Source: Gammaproteobacteria bacterium
Lineage (GTDB): Bacteria; Pseudomonadota; Gammaproteobacteria; Burkholderiales; Gallionellaceae
DNA: 35,420 nt
Assembly: GCA_018814405.1 (NCBI GenBank)
Contig: JAHIZO010000003.1
Location: 1-35,420 of the forward strand
Reading direction: 5' to 3'
A program made the position numbers and the translations under genes. The notes under the pieces are model-generated. The model was not told where the DNA came from. It worked only from the letters and a program-made list of their open reading frames with translations, and searched no databases. Within the stretch, counting starts at the first letter, position 1. Each line of letters begins with the position of its first letter. Positions 1 to 8,876 of this stretch are shown one piece after another.

Positions 1-76
1 TGGCAGTCCTCGCAATCGGGTTGGAAATACCCCGAATGCTACTTGCCAAGTTCAAATCGAGACCAGACTTAACCAT
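1..76 (-). CDS. Partial ORF start inside the repeated element, running off the left end
   Basis: On the minus strand an ATG at 76 opens a frame that stays open to base 1, giving 25 codons beginning MVKSGLDLNLASSIRG. The identical frame occurs at the other end of the window. A purine-rich AAGGA lies upstream, a little far from the ATG. Position and outward orientation fit the start of a transposase gene, but 25 residues are too few to assign a family and this could be non-coding. Confidence 0.3.
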   Translation of the reverse strand, partial: MVKSGLDLNLASSIRGISNPIARTA

Positions 77-130
77 GAAATATCTTCGTTCCTTCAATCA
101 ATTACAATCGGCTCGACGGTCAACGTTGGG

Positions 131-139
<9 letters not shown>
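1..139. repeat. Left arm of 139-bp perfect inverted repeat (probable insertion-element end)
   Basis: Bases 1-139 are the exact reverse complement of 35281-35419, and identity stops sharply at 139/140 and 35280/35281. The sharp edge marks the end of a repeated element whose interior lies outside the window on both sides. Read inward from its edge the element starts CAGTGGCAACCCAACG and has an ATG about 64 bases in, a layout typical of an insertion sequence with its transposase gene running away from the window. I do not recognise the family. No target duplication is visible, since the outer flanks are absent. Confidence 0.85.
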
Positions 140-1992
<1,853 letters not shown>

Positions 1993-2037
1993 TCGGCATC
2001 ACGGAACTGAACATCAACATGCGAAGAGGGAAACGAA

Positions 2038-2436
2038 TTGATAGTCAGAACATTGAGTGAAGCAGAAAACGGTGCACGCCGCATCGTCAGCACTGGATGG
2101 GAAAGCACACGCTTGCTGCTGAAGAGCGACGGCATGGGTTTCTCGTTCCATATCACCACCATCTATGAAGGCGCGAATTTGCCGCTGCACTACCAGAACC
2201 ATCTGGAATCCGTGTATTGCATCAGCGGTGAAGGGGAGATCGAAGACTTGGGCACTGGGCAGATTCATCCCATTGCAGCGGGCACCATCTACGCGCTGGA
2301 TCAGCATGACAAACATATCCTGCGCGCGAAGCGCGAGATGAAGATGGCCTGTGTGTTCAACCCGCCTTTGCACGGCAAGGAAGTGCATAACGCGCAGGGT
2401 GCGTACGAACTGGAAGCGGAAGCTGTAGAAGAATAA
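2038..2436 (+). CDS. ectC: L-ectoine synthase EctC
   Basis: EctC is a cupin-fold, metal-dependent enzyme that cyclises N-acetyldiaminobutyrate to ectoine. The product is 132 residues, the family norm. The start is TTG 2038, preceded by GAAGAGGGAAACG; the resulting N-terminus (M)IVRTLSEAE is the usual EctC beginning. The cupin segments are visible: [23 protein letters not shown] around 57-79 and [17 protein letters not shown] around 87-103, including the conserved Glu and His residues of the metal site. It lies 45 bases after ectB and is the last gene of the operon. No ectD (hydroxylase) or dedicated aspartokinase gene follows. Confidence 0.96.
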   Translation: MIVRTLSEAENGARRIVSTGWESTRLLLKSDGMGFSFHITTIYEGANLPLHYQNHLESVYCISGEGEIEDLGTGQIHPIAAGTIYALDQHDKHILRAKREMKMACVFNPPLHGKEVHNAQGAYELEAEAVEE

Positions 2437-2480
2437 GCCGCAGACGGCGAGGGAATCGCTGTGTAATCTGATGTGGCGAG

Positions 2481-2517
2481 ATTAAGAGGCAGGCGAGCGA
2501 TTCGCCTGCCTCTTAAT
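2481..2517. terminator. Bidirectional hairpin between ectC and the EamA gene
   Basis: A perfect 16-bp stem, 2481-2496 with 2502-2517, has a 5-base loop (GCGAT). It sits between two convergent genes, with the stem edge rich in A and T on both sides (ATTAAGAGG / CCTCTTAAT). This symmetry suits termination from both directions, though the T-run is short. Confidence 0.75.
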
Positions 2518-2532
2518 CATTGTAACGCCCAG

Positions 2533-3405
2533 TTACACACTCAAACGACGCCCACCCCACTGATGCAAACCCAGCCCAAGTACGATGCTGGCTGTGCCGA
2601 ACCACACCTGCGGCAGGATGGCCTCGTTGTTCAGTGCATGCCCCAGCAGTAACGCCATCACCGGCGTGATGAGCGTGATCAGCGCAACGCGCCCCGTCTC
2701 CAGATGCTTGATCAGGTAGTAATACAAAGCAAAGCCGAGCACCGAACCGAACACACCGAGATACACCGTGGCTGCCACCGCCTGCTGCGGCGCGCTGGCG
2801 GGAACATGGCCATCCATCACAAACCAGGCCAGCATGAACAGCGGCAGCGAGACCAGTAGTGAGCCGCAAGTCATGGCCAGCGGTGGGCTATCGTCGCCGA
2901 TATGTTTGATCCGCACCATACCCATCGACTGCGCCGTCACCGCACACAATAGGGCGATGATTCCGATGCCGGCATTCGAACCCAGATCAAGCCCGCCGCG
3001 AAACACCATCATCAGTCCCAGCAAGCCGAGCAGCATGCCCGCCACCTTGTAGCGGGTGAGTGCCTCTTCTTCCAGCCACAACATCGCGCCAAGACTGGTG
3101 ATGAGCGGAGACAATCCGAAAATCACCGCGATCATGCCGGAGCTGACATATTGCGCAGACCAGTAGGTAAAACCCATTGCAGCAAAGATGCTCACGCCGC
3201 CCGCGATATAGGCCTGACGCGCTTTGCTATGCATCGGGAAGCGAATGCGGAACAGCGCCAGCAGGGCGACACATAGCAGAACGCCGATCACCATACGCGC
3301 AAAGACCGCAAAGCTGAACCCGATACCGAGCGAGCTCCACTTGATGGCGAGCGGCGTGGTGGACCAGATCAGGACGACAGAAACAAATGCTGCCGGTAGC
3401 GACAT
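2533..3405 (-). CDS. EamA/DMT-family inner-membrane transporter
   Basis: The protein is a drug/metabolite-transporter superfamily permease with two tandem EamA repeats, a family that mostly exports amino acids, metabolites or drugs. From ATG 3405 (MSLPAAFVSVVLIWSTTPLA) it has 290 residues and about ten hydrophobic segments. The repeat signatures WSTTPLAIKW near the start and GLSPLITSLGAMLWLEE in the middle are typical, and the second repeat has LGVFGSVLGFALYYYLI. A frame opening exists up to 3480, but it would run through the terminator hairpin, so I chose the internal ATG. The substrate cannot be read from sequence. Expression looks controlled by an upstream leader with a short ORF and an intrinsic terminator. 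Confidence 0.85.
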   Translation of the reverse strand: MSLPAAFVSVVLIWSTTPLAIKWSSLGIGFSFAVFARMVIGVLLCVALLALFRIRFPMHSKARQAYIAGGVSIFAAMGFTYWSAQYVSSGMIAVIFGLSPLITSLGAMLWLEEEALTRYKVAGMLLGLLGLMMVFRGGLDLGSNAGIGIIALLCAVTAQSMGMVRIKHIGDDSPPLAMTCGSLLVSLPLFMLAWFVMDGHVPASAPQQAVAATVYLGVFGSVLGFALYYYLIKHLETGRVALITLITPVMALLLGHALNNEAILPQVWFGTASIVLGLGLHQWGGRRLSV

Positions 3406-3461
3406 GATTTTCTCCAAGACTCTACACACTGGCCGTTCGTACGAGTCGAATAACGAACGGT

Positions 3462-3500
3462 GAAAAAACAAAAAGGCCACAGAGGGATGTCTGTGGCCTT
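3462..3500 (-). terminator. Intrinsic terminator in the leader of the EamA gene
   Basis: On the minus strand a 10-bp stem AAGGCCACAG/CTGTGGCCTT (3500-3491 with 3482-3473, 8-base loop) is followed by TTTGTTTTTT. This is a textbook Rho-independent terminator. It lies about 57 bases before the EamA start codon and after a short ORF, so it would stop most transcripts unless antitermination occurs. Confidence 0.85.
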
Positions 3501-3501
3501 G

Positions 3502-3544
3502 GGGAGGTTCAGTTACGAAACTAATAAACTACTGCGAACCTCCC
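3502..3544 (-). promoter_or_regulatory. Leader stem-loop overlapping the end of the leader ORF
   Basis: GGGAGGTTC (3544-3536) pairs perfectly with GAACCTCCC (3510-3502), enclosing a 25-base loop that contains the leader ORF stop codon. A translating ribosome at the stop would disrupt the stem. The upstream ACCTCC (about 3617-3612) could pair with the same GGAGGT, giving an alternative fold. This is consistent with attenuation, but the exact switch is inferred. Confidence 0.55.
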
Positions 3545-3633
3545 GTGCCACCACGCGCAATCAACCATACCGCGCGCTTCATCGCGACGGGTAGTGGTCG
3601 TACATTGCAGTGGTGGAGGTGTTGGAATTTCAT
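3529..3633 (-). CDS. Putative leader peptide, 34 codons (or 17 from an internal ATG)
   Basis: A short frame begins at ATG 3633 and ends at TAG 3529; an in-frame ATG at 3582 gives a 17-residue version, MKRAVWLIARGGTGGSQ. The longer form adds a His-rich start (MKFQHLHHC). It contains one Trp codon and lies between a plausible sigma-70 promoter and a terminator preceding the EamA gene, the classical arrangement of an attenuator peptide. The longer start would fall almost on the predicted transcript start, hence leaderless. The peptide is not one I recognise; sensing of an amino acid, a tRNA or a ribosome-active compound are all possible. Confidence 0.5.
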   Translation of the reverse strand: MKFQHLHHCNVRPLPVAMKRAVWLIARGGTGGSQ

Positions 3634-3640
3634 GGGGCGG

Positions 3641-3670
3641 ATTATTGTCATGCCGGCCTGAGTGCGTCAA
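3641..3670 (-). promoter_or_regulatory. Putative sigma-70 promoter for the leader and EamA gene
   Basis: On the minus strand TTGACG (3670-3665) is followed after 18 bases by AATAAT (3646-3641). Transcription would begin near 3634, just before the leader ORF. Boxes are good but the spacer is one base longer than ideal. Confidence 0.5.
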
Positions 3671-3691
3671 CAGAAATTAATGTAGGGCTTG

Positions 3692-4009
3692 TTAACCTAT
3701 CGCTTCGGCAAGGGATGAAGCCAGTTTGTCCACGGCCAACCAATCCAATTCGATGGCTTCGCCGCTCCGGCTGACCGAAATGCCCGCATCTAACACCTTG
3801 CCGACGAAAGCCTCATCGCTGGCGATGGGGCTCATGTAAATCTCGCGTTCAGGGCTGATGCCGCGACGGACGGCGACCAGTGCGAGTGACAGGCTGGATG
3901 CTTCGGCTGGCGTGAAGCGCAGTTCAATGTCGTCGGCGAAACGCAGACGGATCTGCTGTCCCATCACGCGGTGCTGCACACTCGCCACCGAGAAAATTTG
4001 CTCAGGCAT
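3692..4009 (-). CDS. Hypothetical protein, 105 aa, coupled to the ankyrin gene
   Basis: I do not recognise this protein. From ATG 4009 (MPEQIFSVASVQ) it has 105 residues with no signal peptide or membrane segment. It looks like a small alpha/beta domain (IRLRFADDIELRFTPAEAS, then a helix-rich end). The start codon lies inside the end of the ankyrin gene (8-base overlap), which favours it over the longer frame from 4063 and implies translational coupling. The pair probably works together or is co-regulated. It may be the last gene of the minus-strand accessory group that begins at 7743, but a 127-base gap upstream of the ankyrin gene leaves this open. Confidence 0.65.
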   Translation of the reverse strand: MPEQIFSVASVQHRVMGQQIRLRFADDIELRFTPAEASSLSLALVAVRRGISPEREIYMSPIASDEAFVGKVLDAGISVSRSGEAIELDWLAVDKLASSLAEAIG

Positions 4010-4472
4010 ACTCGGTATTCTTGGCATCTTTGAGCAGGCGCAAACATGCCAGATCGGCGGCAAGTTCCAGTGCGGTGAAGTCGTCGTGTGTTCTCAGTTC
4101 TGTATTCGCACCCGCTTCAAGCAGTAACTTGACCAGCGGTGCTTTGCTGGCCGAGGCGCAATAGATCAACGCAGTCGCGCCGTTCACATTCTGTGTATCC
4201 AGCGGTGCGCCCGCCTTGATAAGTTCGCTGACGCATTCTTCGCTGTTGGAGAAACAGGCGAACCACAATGCGCCGTTTTGGTCGGCATTCAGCAAAGCCG
4301 TGTCGGCGCCGCGCTTCAGCAATGATTTGATCGCGTCCAGGTCGCCTGTCTGTGCGGCGTACATCAACGGCGTGATGCTGTTTGCCAGGGGGCGGTTGAT
4401 GTCGGTCTCCACAGGATCGCTGACATGGAATCTGGCTTGGGCCAGCCAGCAGCGGAGTTGGTTGTCATTCAT
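4002..4472 (-). CDS. Ankyrin-repeat protein
   Basis: The 156-residue product is mostly ankyrin repeats: TPLMYAAQTGDLDAIKSLLK (about 33-52), a second unit with ALWFACFSNSEECVSELIKAGA, a third with ATALIYCASASKAPLVKLLLEAGA and a final degenerate one with FTALELAADLACLRLL. These repeats bind other proteins; no enzymatic domain is present. There is no signal peptide, so it is cytoplasmic. It starts at ATG 4472 and ends overlapping the next small gene. Its partner is unknown. Confidence 0.85.
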   Translation of the reverse strand: MNDNQLRCWLAQARFHVSDPVETDINRPLANSITPLMYAAQTGDLDAIKSLLKRGADTALLNADQNGALWFACFSNSEECVSELIKAGAPLDTQNVNGATALIYCASASKAPLVKLLLEAGANTELRTHDDFTALELAADLACLRLLKDAKNTEYA

Positions 4473-4599
4473 GTGTATTCCTTTTCGGGATGGGTTGCCA
4501 CAGTGCGGAGTGTCTTTCCGCGCGCAGTCCGCTCTGATTGCGCGATGGGCAAAGAGTTCAATATTGCGGCATGACGCTGTATATATTCGGCATTGTTTT

Positions 4600-6216
4600 T
4601 CATTCGTAGGCGGGCAGGGTGGAGATGCGCGCGTCTTCCAGCGCCATGCCGACTGCGTAGTGGTAGATCACCTGGAACTGTGCATCCTTCAGTCCCAGCA
4701 CTTCATGGTCTGCATCATCGAAGAAGCAGCCGATGCCGGTGCCGCGCCAACCGGCGGCTTCCGCTTCCAGCGTGATGATGTGCCCCAGCATGCCCGCTTC
4801 CCAGTGTAGATGACGGTAAGCTGCTGCATCTTCCCCAATGGGCGCGGCGAATTCGGCCACCATCATGAAAGTCACGGCGCAATGACTGGCGATGTCCTGA
4901 TGGCAGGACAGGGTGCGTGCCGTCTTGCCTGCGCGTGCTGCGATAAGCTGGTACAGCGGCAGTGCGTCATCCGCACGTTGCCAAGTGAAGCTGTCGCGCA
5001 TCGCGCTGCGCAATGTATCGGTGGTGCTATCTGTGCGAGGCAATACATACAGGCCGGGCGCGACACCTTCCACGCGATGCACCAGCAACACCGGATGCAC
5101 ACGCGGTGTATATGGCCACAGATTCCATACAGGTGAACCGCCCGCCAACAGACTGCTTAGCATGCGTTTGAACAGCGAGTGCGGCATCACGGATTCGCCG
5201 TCGAATGACTGTGCGCTGCGTCGCTTCAAAATCACTTGTTCGGCGCGGATGTCGGATTCACTCCCGTCATTCCCGCGAAAGCGGGAATCCAGTGGGTCAA
5301 TTGAAAATGCCGTTGAGTTTGTCCGTGCGTCGCACGGGTTGATATTTTCTGCTGGATTCCCGCTTTCGCGGGAATGACAGTCAGGCGGAGTGCCGCGTGT
5401 GGCGCTACTCACTTCGGCTATCACCGGCCATTGATATAACGGACGCGGATCGAGCAGGCTGGGTGCACCGGCGTAGTGTTGCCATGCCGTGGCGGGCCCA
5501 TCTGCATTGGCATACAGTGCCACGATCACTTCCGCTTCTTCAGCTTCCACGTTCGCAAAGTCCTCGGCGCGATCCAGGCCGAGAGCCTGTGCAGTCGTCT
5601 CTGCATCGACACTCAGCAGGCGTGGCTGCCAGCCATGCAAGGCAGCCGCATAACTCACCGCCGCCAGCACATGCCCCATATCGAGCTGGCAATAACGAAA
5701 AGCGCGCTCGCCGTATTTCCATGCTTCGCGCCAGTGGATGGAACTGAAGCCCAGCCATACGCCTGGCGCGGAGGCCTCATCGTTCCACGCGCGGCGTTCT
5801 AGTGCGTGATACAGGCTCTGGTAGTGGTACAGGCCATCCGCGATATCCGAGACCTGTGAGGTGATGAGCCAGCTTTCGGTGGGATGCAGATTGCCGGAGG
5901 AAGGATGCGCGCGCAGCGACCAGCGCGCACTGCCGTATTCCTTCCACGCAGTGAGGCCGAGCGACAGGCGGAAGAATGAACCGAGATTGTTGGTATCGAA
6001 CGGCAATGGTTCACGCGCCTCGCCGAGTGCGCCCCACGCGATGTCGCTCACCAATACTTCACGCGGCAGGGCTGTTTGCGTGCAACCGATCCAGTCGCGG
6101 AACGCAGCGGGCTGCGCCTCCCAGTCCAGTGTGCCGGGCCCGGCGGCGTAGCGATCCAGTGCGTGTTTGCTGCGCGCGTGATAAGCCATCACGCTTGCAG
6201 CGCGCGGGTCGGTCAT
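4600..6216 (-). CDS. SagB/ThcOx-type two-domain nitroreductase-family protein with in-frame repeat insertion
   Basis: This is an FMN-dependent nitroreductase-fold protein of the SagB/ThcOx type with two copies of the domain. The first spans roughly residues 60-260 (SLRAHPSSGNLHPTESWLI, then YCQLDMGHVLAAVSYAA), the second about 325-530 (VILKRRSAQSFDG, then HWEAGMLGHIITLEAEAAGW). Relatives oxidise azolines in peptide natural products, but no peptide or cyclase gene is present, so the substrate is unknown. I chose ATG 6216, two bases after the nifZ stop, over the earlier ATG 6252 inside nifZ; this gives 538 residues. The linker (about 280-317) is encoded by a MITE-like repeat, CHSRESGNPAE...SRFRGNDG, that keeps the frame open. 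It is the last gene of the operon starting with the SIR2-like gene, so a role under nitrogen-fixing conditions is likely. Confidence 0.85.
   Translation of the reverse strand: MTDPRAASVMAYHARSKHALDRYAAGPGTLDWEAQPAAFRDWIGCTQTALPREVLVSDIAWGALGEAREPLPFDTNNLGSFFRLSLGLTAWKEYGSARWSLRAHPSSGNLHPTESWLITSQVSDIADGLYHYQSLYHALERRAWNDEASAPGVWLGFSSIHWREAWKYGERAFRYCQLDMGHVLAAVSYAAALHGWQPRLLSVDAETTAQALGLDRAEDFANVEAEEAEVIVALYANADGPATAWQHYAGAPSLLDPRPLYQWPVIAEVSSATRGTPPDCHSRESGNPAENINPCDARTNSTAFSIDPLDSRFRGNDGSESDIRAEQVILKRRSAQSFDGESVMPHSLFKRMLSSLLAGGSPVWNLWPYTPRVHPVLLVHRVEGVAPGLYVLPRTDSTTDTLRSAMRDSFTWQRADDALPLYQLIAARAGKTARTLSCHQDIASHCAVTFMMVAEFAAPIGEDAAAYRHLHWEAGMLGHIITLEAEAAGWRGTGIGCFFDDADHEVLGLKDAQFQVIYHYAVGMALEDARISTLPAYE
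5266..5378. repeat. MITE-like element with 27-bp perfect inverted ends, inside a gene
   Basis: Positions 5266-5292 and 5352-5378 are exact reverse complements. Each arm is itself a palindrome, ATTCCCGC-GAAA-GCGGGAAT, closely resembling the dRS3-type ATTCCC-N8-GGGAAT repeats known from Neisseria and other betaproteobacteria. The 59-base centre carries no ORF of its own. The element lies in the linker of the nitroreductase gene and contributes about 38 in-frame codons. A related single arm lies at 22127-22154. Confidence 0.85.
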
Positions 6217-6218
6217 CC

Positions 6219-6488
6219 TCAGTTGAGACCGCTCAATTCGTCGGTCAGACAACCGATGGGTTCGCCCAGCGTGCCCTCGGCGTCGATCTCGAAACGCACC
6301 AGGTAGATCTCTTCGTCCGGCAGTTCCTTGGCGTGGCCGACGTTGACCACCACGCCGCGCGTGCCTGCTGCAGCCAGCAATGCACCGACTTCCACATCGG
6401 GGATGCCGCTCTCGCCGGTCTCCTCCACGGCTTCGTTGTAGAGATCGATCGCGGCGAACACCATGTCGCCCATGTTGTACATGCTCAT
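6219..6488 (-). CDS. nifZ: NifZ-family protein
   Basis: NifZ assists maturation of nitrogenase MoFe protein, notably P-cluster formation. The 89-residue product has the NifZ core: GDMVFAAIDLYNE near the start, GALLAAAGTRGVVVNVGHA (about 35-53), then DEEIYLVRFE and IGCLTDEL near the end, the last corresponding to the family's terminal Val/Ile-Gly-Cys motif. It overlaps the hemerythrin gene by 4 bases (ATGA) and is separated from the nitroreductase gene by 2. NifZ usually sits beside nifW or nifM; here it sits in an oxygen/redox-type operon. Confidence 0.85.
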   Translation of the reverse strand: MSMYNMGDMVFAAIDLYNEAVEETGESGIPDVEVGALLAAAGTRGVVVNVGHAKELPDEEIYLVRFEIDAEGTLGEPIGCLTDELSGLN

Positions 6489-6889
6489 ACCGTCTCCTTC
6501 TGTTTCTTCAGATGCATCGCCAGTGCCGCGTCCATCATGGCGACGTGCGTGTCGAACCAGTCCATCAGGCCTTCCTTCACATAGGCGCGCACCAGCGGCA
6601 GGTGACCGCGCTTGAGGCTGCGGTTGAGCTGTTGCATCTCGCCCAGCACGCGGTGATGCTCGCCCTCGTGTTCCGGCAGGCCGCGATATTTCGATTCGCG
6701 CATCAGTTTACCCTCCGCGATGAAATGTTCACGCGTATGTGCGACCAATGTCTGGAACAGCGCGGGGAACTCGGCCGGACCGGCGGCGTTGAGCGCAGCC
6801 ACCTGTGCGATGAATTCGCGGTGCGTATCGTCGAACTCCGCCATACCCAATGTGTGGCGTGCGTCGTCCCATGTGGCGGGATGCGTCAT
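6485..6889 (-). CDS. Bacteriohemerythrin
   Basis: Hemerythrin-fold proteins bind oxygen at a non-heme diiron site. The 134-residue product has the expected ligands: DDTH near residue 22, an HxxxE in the HTREHFIAEGKLM segment, HxxxH in HEGEHHR (about 74-80), and HxxxxD in DTHVAMMD near 113. It is cytoplasmic, single-domain, and overlaps both neighbours by 4 bases. Placement with NifZ behind a sigma-54-type promoter suggests oxygen scavenging or sensing to protect nitrogenase; this is inferred from context. Confidence 0.9.
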   Translation of the reverse strand: MTHPATWDDARHTLGMAEFDDTHREFIAQVAALNAAGPAEFPALFQTLVAHTREHFIAEGKLMRESKYRGLPEHEGEHHRVLGEMQQLNRSLKRGHLPLVRAYVKEGLMDWFDTHVAMMDAALAMHLKKQKETV

Positions 6890-7743
6890 GCAGCTTCCAG
6901 CGCGGTACCCACGCCCTGTGCGGCAGCAAGCAGATCAGGTATGTCGGCGTTGACGATCTCGATGTTGAGACGTTCGAGATAACGCTTCTCCTTGTCGGTC
7001 GGGTGCGGGATCAGCGCCCAGCCGGCGGGCTTGTCCGCGCCGAAGATCACATCCGAGAACACCATGCGGTCGGTGTCGCGGTTCAGGCGCAGACCCAGCG
7101 TCACATAGCGCTTGTTCTGGCGCGAGCGTTTGATGAAGGAAGGGATAGCGAAGCCGCCCATCAGTTCGGTGATGTAATCGACGAAGTCGGCATCCGAGGC
7201 GATGTAGTTCGATTCCGGTGTCGGCGTGCCCAGCGGTTTGAACAGGATGGGCAGGCTGCTGTCGACCGCTTCCTGTTCGACAGAGGTGTAGCTCGTGCCG
7301 TCGTAATGGTAGAGCTTGAAGCGGAAGGCCGTGCCCGACATGCGCGCGATGCCCACCACCAGCGTGTGTGGTGTGCCCGCATATTGCAGTTGCATCTGCG
7401 TGTCACGGTTGGCATCGATCATATAAGGCAGTCTCTGCGCAGCCAGCCATGTATGCAGCTCGGAACTGCTCCATTGCGTATCCTTGTAGGTCGCGTCGAG
7501 GAAGTTGTTCACCGCCTTGCGGCCGCGCTTCAGTTCGATGTTCATTGCCGCGCGCGGGAATTCGTACATCAGCTTCGGGGCCATCGGCTGGCCGTTGTTC
7601 ATCGCCAGGATCAGGCTGTCGCTGTCGGCGGGGATGGCTTTGCCGGTCGGGTCGGTCACGCCGTTCAGCGCGCCGGGGCCGAGGTAAGGCACGACGCTGC
7701 CGTCATGAAGGCCGGATAAGATGTCGTCGAATGCTTTGCTCAT
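6886..7743 (-). CDS. SIR2-like domain protein linked to nif genes
   Basis: The 285-residue product begins MSKAFDDILSGLHDGSVVPYLGPGAL; the VVPYLGPGAL stretch is the glycine-rich start of a SIR2-like NAD-binding fold. Canonical deacylase residues (the GAG-S-IPDFR motif, a zinc-binding Cys set) are not visible, so sirtuin deacetylase activity should not be assumed. ATG 7743 follows an AGGAG and lies about 26 bases after the predicted sigma-54 start; the longer frame to 7863 would cross the promoter. It heads the operon SIR2-hemerythrin-nifZ-nitroreductase. I recall similar SIR2-like genes beside nif genes in other diazotrophs, but no function is established to my knowledge. Confidence 0.75.
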   Translation of the reverse strand: MSKAFDDILSGLHDGSVVPYLGPGALNGVTDPTGKAIPADSDSLILAMNNGQPMAPKLMYEFPRAAMNIELKRGRKAVNNFLDATYKDTQWSSSELHTWLAAQRLPYMIDANRDTQMQLQYAGTPHTLVVGIARMSGTAFRFKLYHYDGTSYTSVEQEAVDSSLPILFKPLGTPTPESNYIASDADFVDYITELMGGFAIPSFIKRSRQNKRYVTLGLRLNRDTDRMVFSDVIFGADKPAGWALIPHPTDKEKRYLERLNIEIVNADIPDLLAAAQGVGTALEAA

Positions 7744-7780
7744 TGGTATGACTCCTGTCAGTAGGGATGCCATACCATTC

Positions 7781-7795
7781 GCAATAATCGCGCCA
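7781..7795 (-). promoter_or_regulatory. Sigma-54 promoter of the SIR2-hemerythrin-nifZ operon
   Basis: On the minus strand the sequence TGGCGCGATTATTGC matches the -24/-12 consensus TGGCRCG-N4-TTGC exactly, including GG/GC spacing. Predicted start is near 7769, giving a 26-base leader to ATG 7743. No exact TGT-N10-ACA NifA site was found between here and 8006. Confidence 0.8.
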
Positions 7796-8006
7796 GCGGT
7801 GAAAATACTGTAACAGCAGGGTTTGTGGGGCAGTGTGCTTGGTAGCAAACCCGACAAAGGCAAAGCCGTTGTCGCAAACGGGTACGGGGGTAGAGCGAAT
7901 ATCTCTTGTTATGCAAGTATTTCTGCGAACTATAGTGATTTACAATGGCATCCACAGGGGTGGACTGCAATGATCCCTTGACCTTATTCGGGCAAGCACA
8001 GCAGAT

Positions 8007-8876
8007 ATGCGGTCGATCTTTTCAATTCGTGTACAACTTCTGTCATTGGTGTTGGCGATATCGCTGCCGATGATCGTGATGATGTTGTTCACGATCTACG
8101 ACAACGCCCAGCATCGCATCGAGGAAGCCAGCAATACCGCCCATATATTGGCCATGTCTGCATCCACGGATATCAGCCGTGTCCTGGCATCCAACCGGGA
8201 CATGATGGTGCAAATGGCGAAGCGGCCGGCGATCCGGAAGATGTCCGCCAAGCATTGCGACCCGGTGCTATGGGACCTGCTCGGACTGTTCCCCAGATCG
8301 GCCAACATGACAGTCGTCGACATAAACGGGACTGCCATCTGTTCTGCCGTCCCCCAGCCCGGCGGGAAGCCCGTTTCTGTCGCCAAAGCGGCCTGGTTCA
8401 AAAAGTCGCTACAGGAGGACGGGTTCGTCGTCAGCGACCCGTTCTTCGGTCCCATCACCGGCAGGTGGGTAACGGTGCTGACCTATCCCGTGCGTGATGA
8501 TCAGGGCCGCAAGATCGGTTTCATCGGGCTACCGCTCGACCTCGCCCTGTATCAACCGAACCTCACGAACGTGCCGCTGATCCCGGGCACCTCGATAGGT
8601 GTCATCAGCGGCGATGGCACCTATGTATGGCGCAACCTGGAGACTGAGAAGTGGGTGGGCCAGAACCATGGGCAGAACCAGACCATAAAAAACATCCTCG
8701 CGGGATCAGAGGGGGAGATGGAGGGGGTCGGCGGGATCAGGCGGCACTACCAATCCTTGAGGTCAAGGAAGTGCCCTGGAAGGTGTATGTCGGCATCCCC
8801 TCCAGCTATATCGAGGCACAGCTTCAGGTTGCGCTCTACCGTAACCTGTTGTTGGGCATGTTCGGACTGGTACTGA
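8007..8876 (+). CDS. N-terminal sensor part of a frameshifted GGDEF-EAL protein
   Basis: The frame encodes a cytoplasmic start, a membrane helix (about residues 9-28, LLSLVLAISLPMIVMMLFTI) and a periplasmic dCACHE-like sensor (about 35-245, with WFKKSLQEDGFVVSDPFFGP and VLTYPVRDDQGRKIGFIG). After about residue 249 (GGIRRHYQSL) it turns to basic, low-complexity nonsense, while the sensible continuation, LEVKEVPWKVYVGIPSSY, is in the next frame. One missing base near 8755-8757 explains this. As read, the gene gives a membrane-anchored sensor without output domains. The start ATG 8007 lies 264 bases from the divergent SIR2 operon. Confidence 0.75.
   Translation: MRSIFSIRVQLLSLVLAISLPMIVMMLFTIYDNAQHRIEEASNTAHILAMSASTDISRVLASNRDMMVQMAKRPAIRKMSAKHCDPVLWDLLGLFPRSANMTVVDINGTAICSAVPQPGGKPVSVAKAAWFKKSLQEDGFVVSDPFFGPITGRWVTVLTYPVRDDQGRKIGFIGLPLDLALYQPNLTNVPLIPGTSIGVISGDGTYVWRNLETEKWVGQNHGQNQTIKNILAGSEGEMEGVGGIRRHYQSLRSRKCPGRCMSASPPAISRHSFRLRSTVTCCWACSDWY

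Noticed and set aside
8700-8760. Programmed frameshift in the GGDEF-EAL gene
   Set aside because: No slippery heptamer with a downstream pseudoknot is apparent at the break; simple base loss or a sequencing error explains it.
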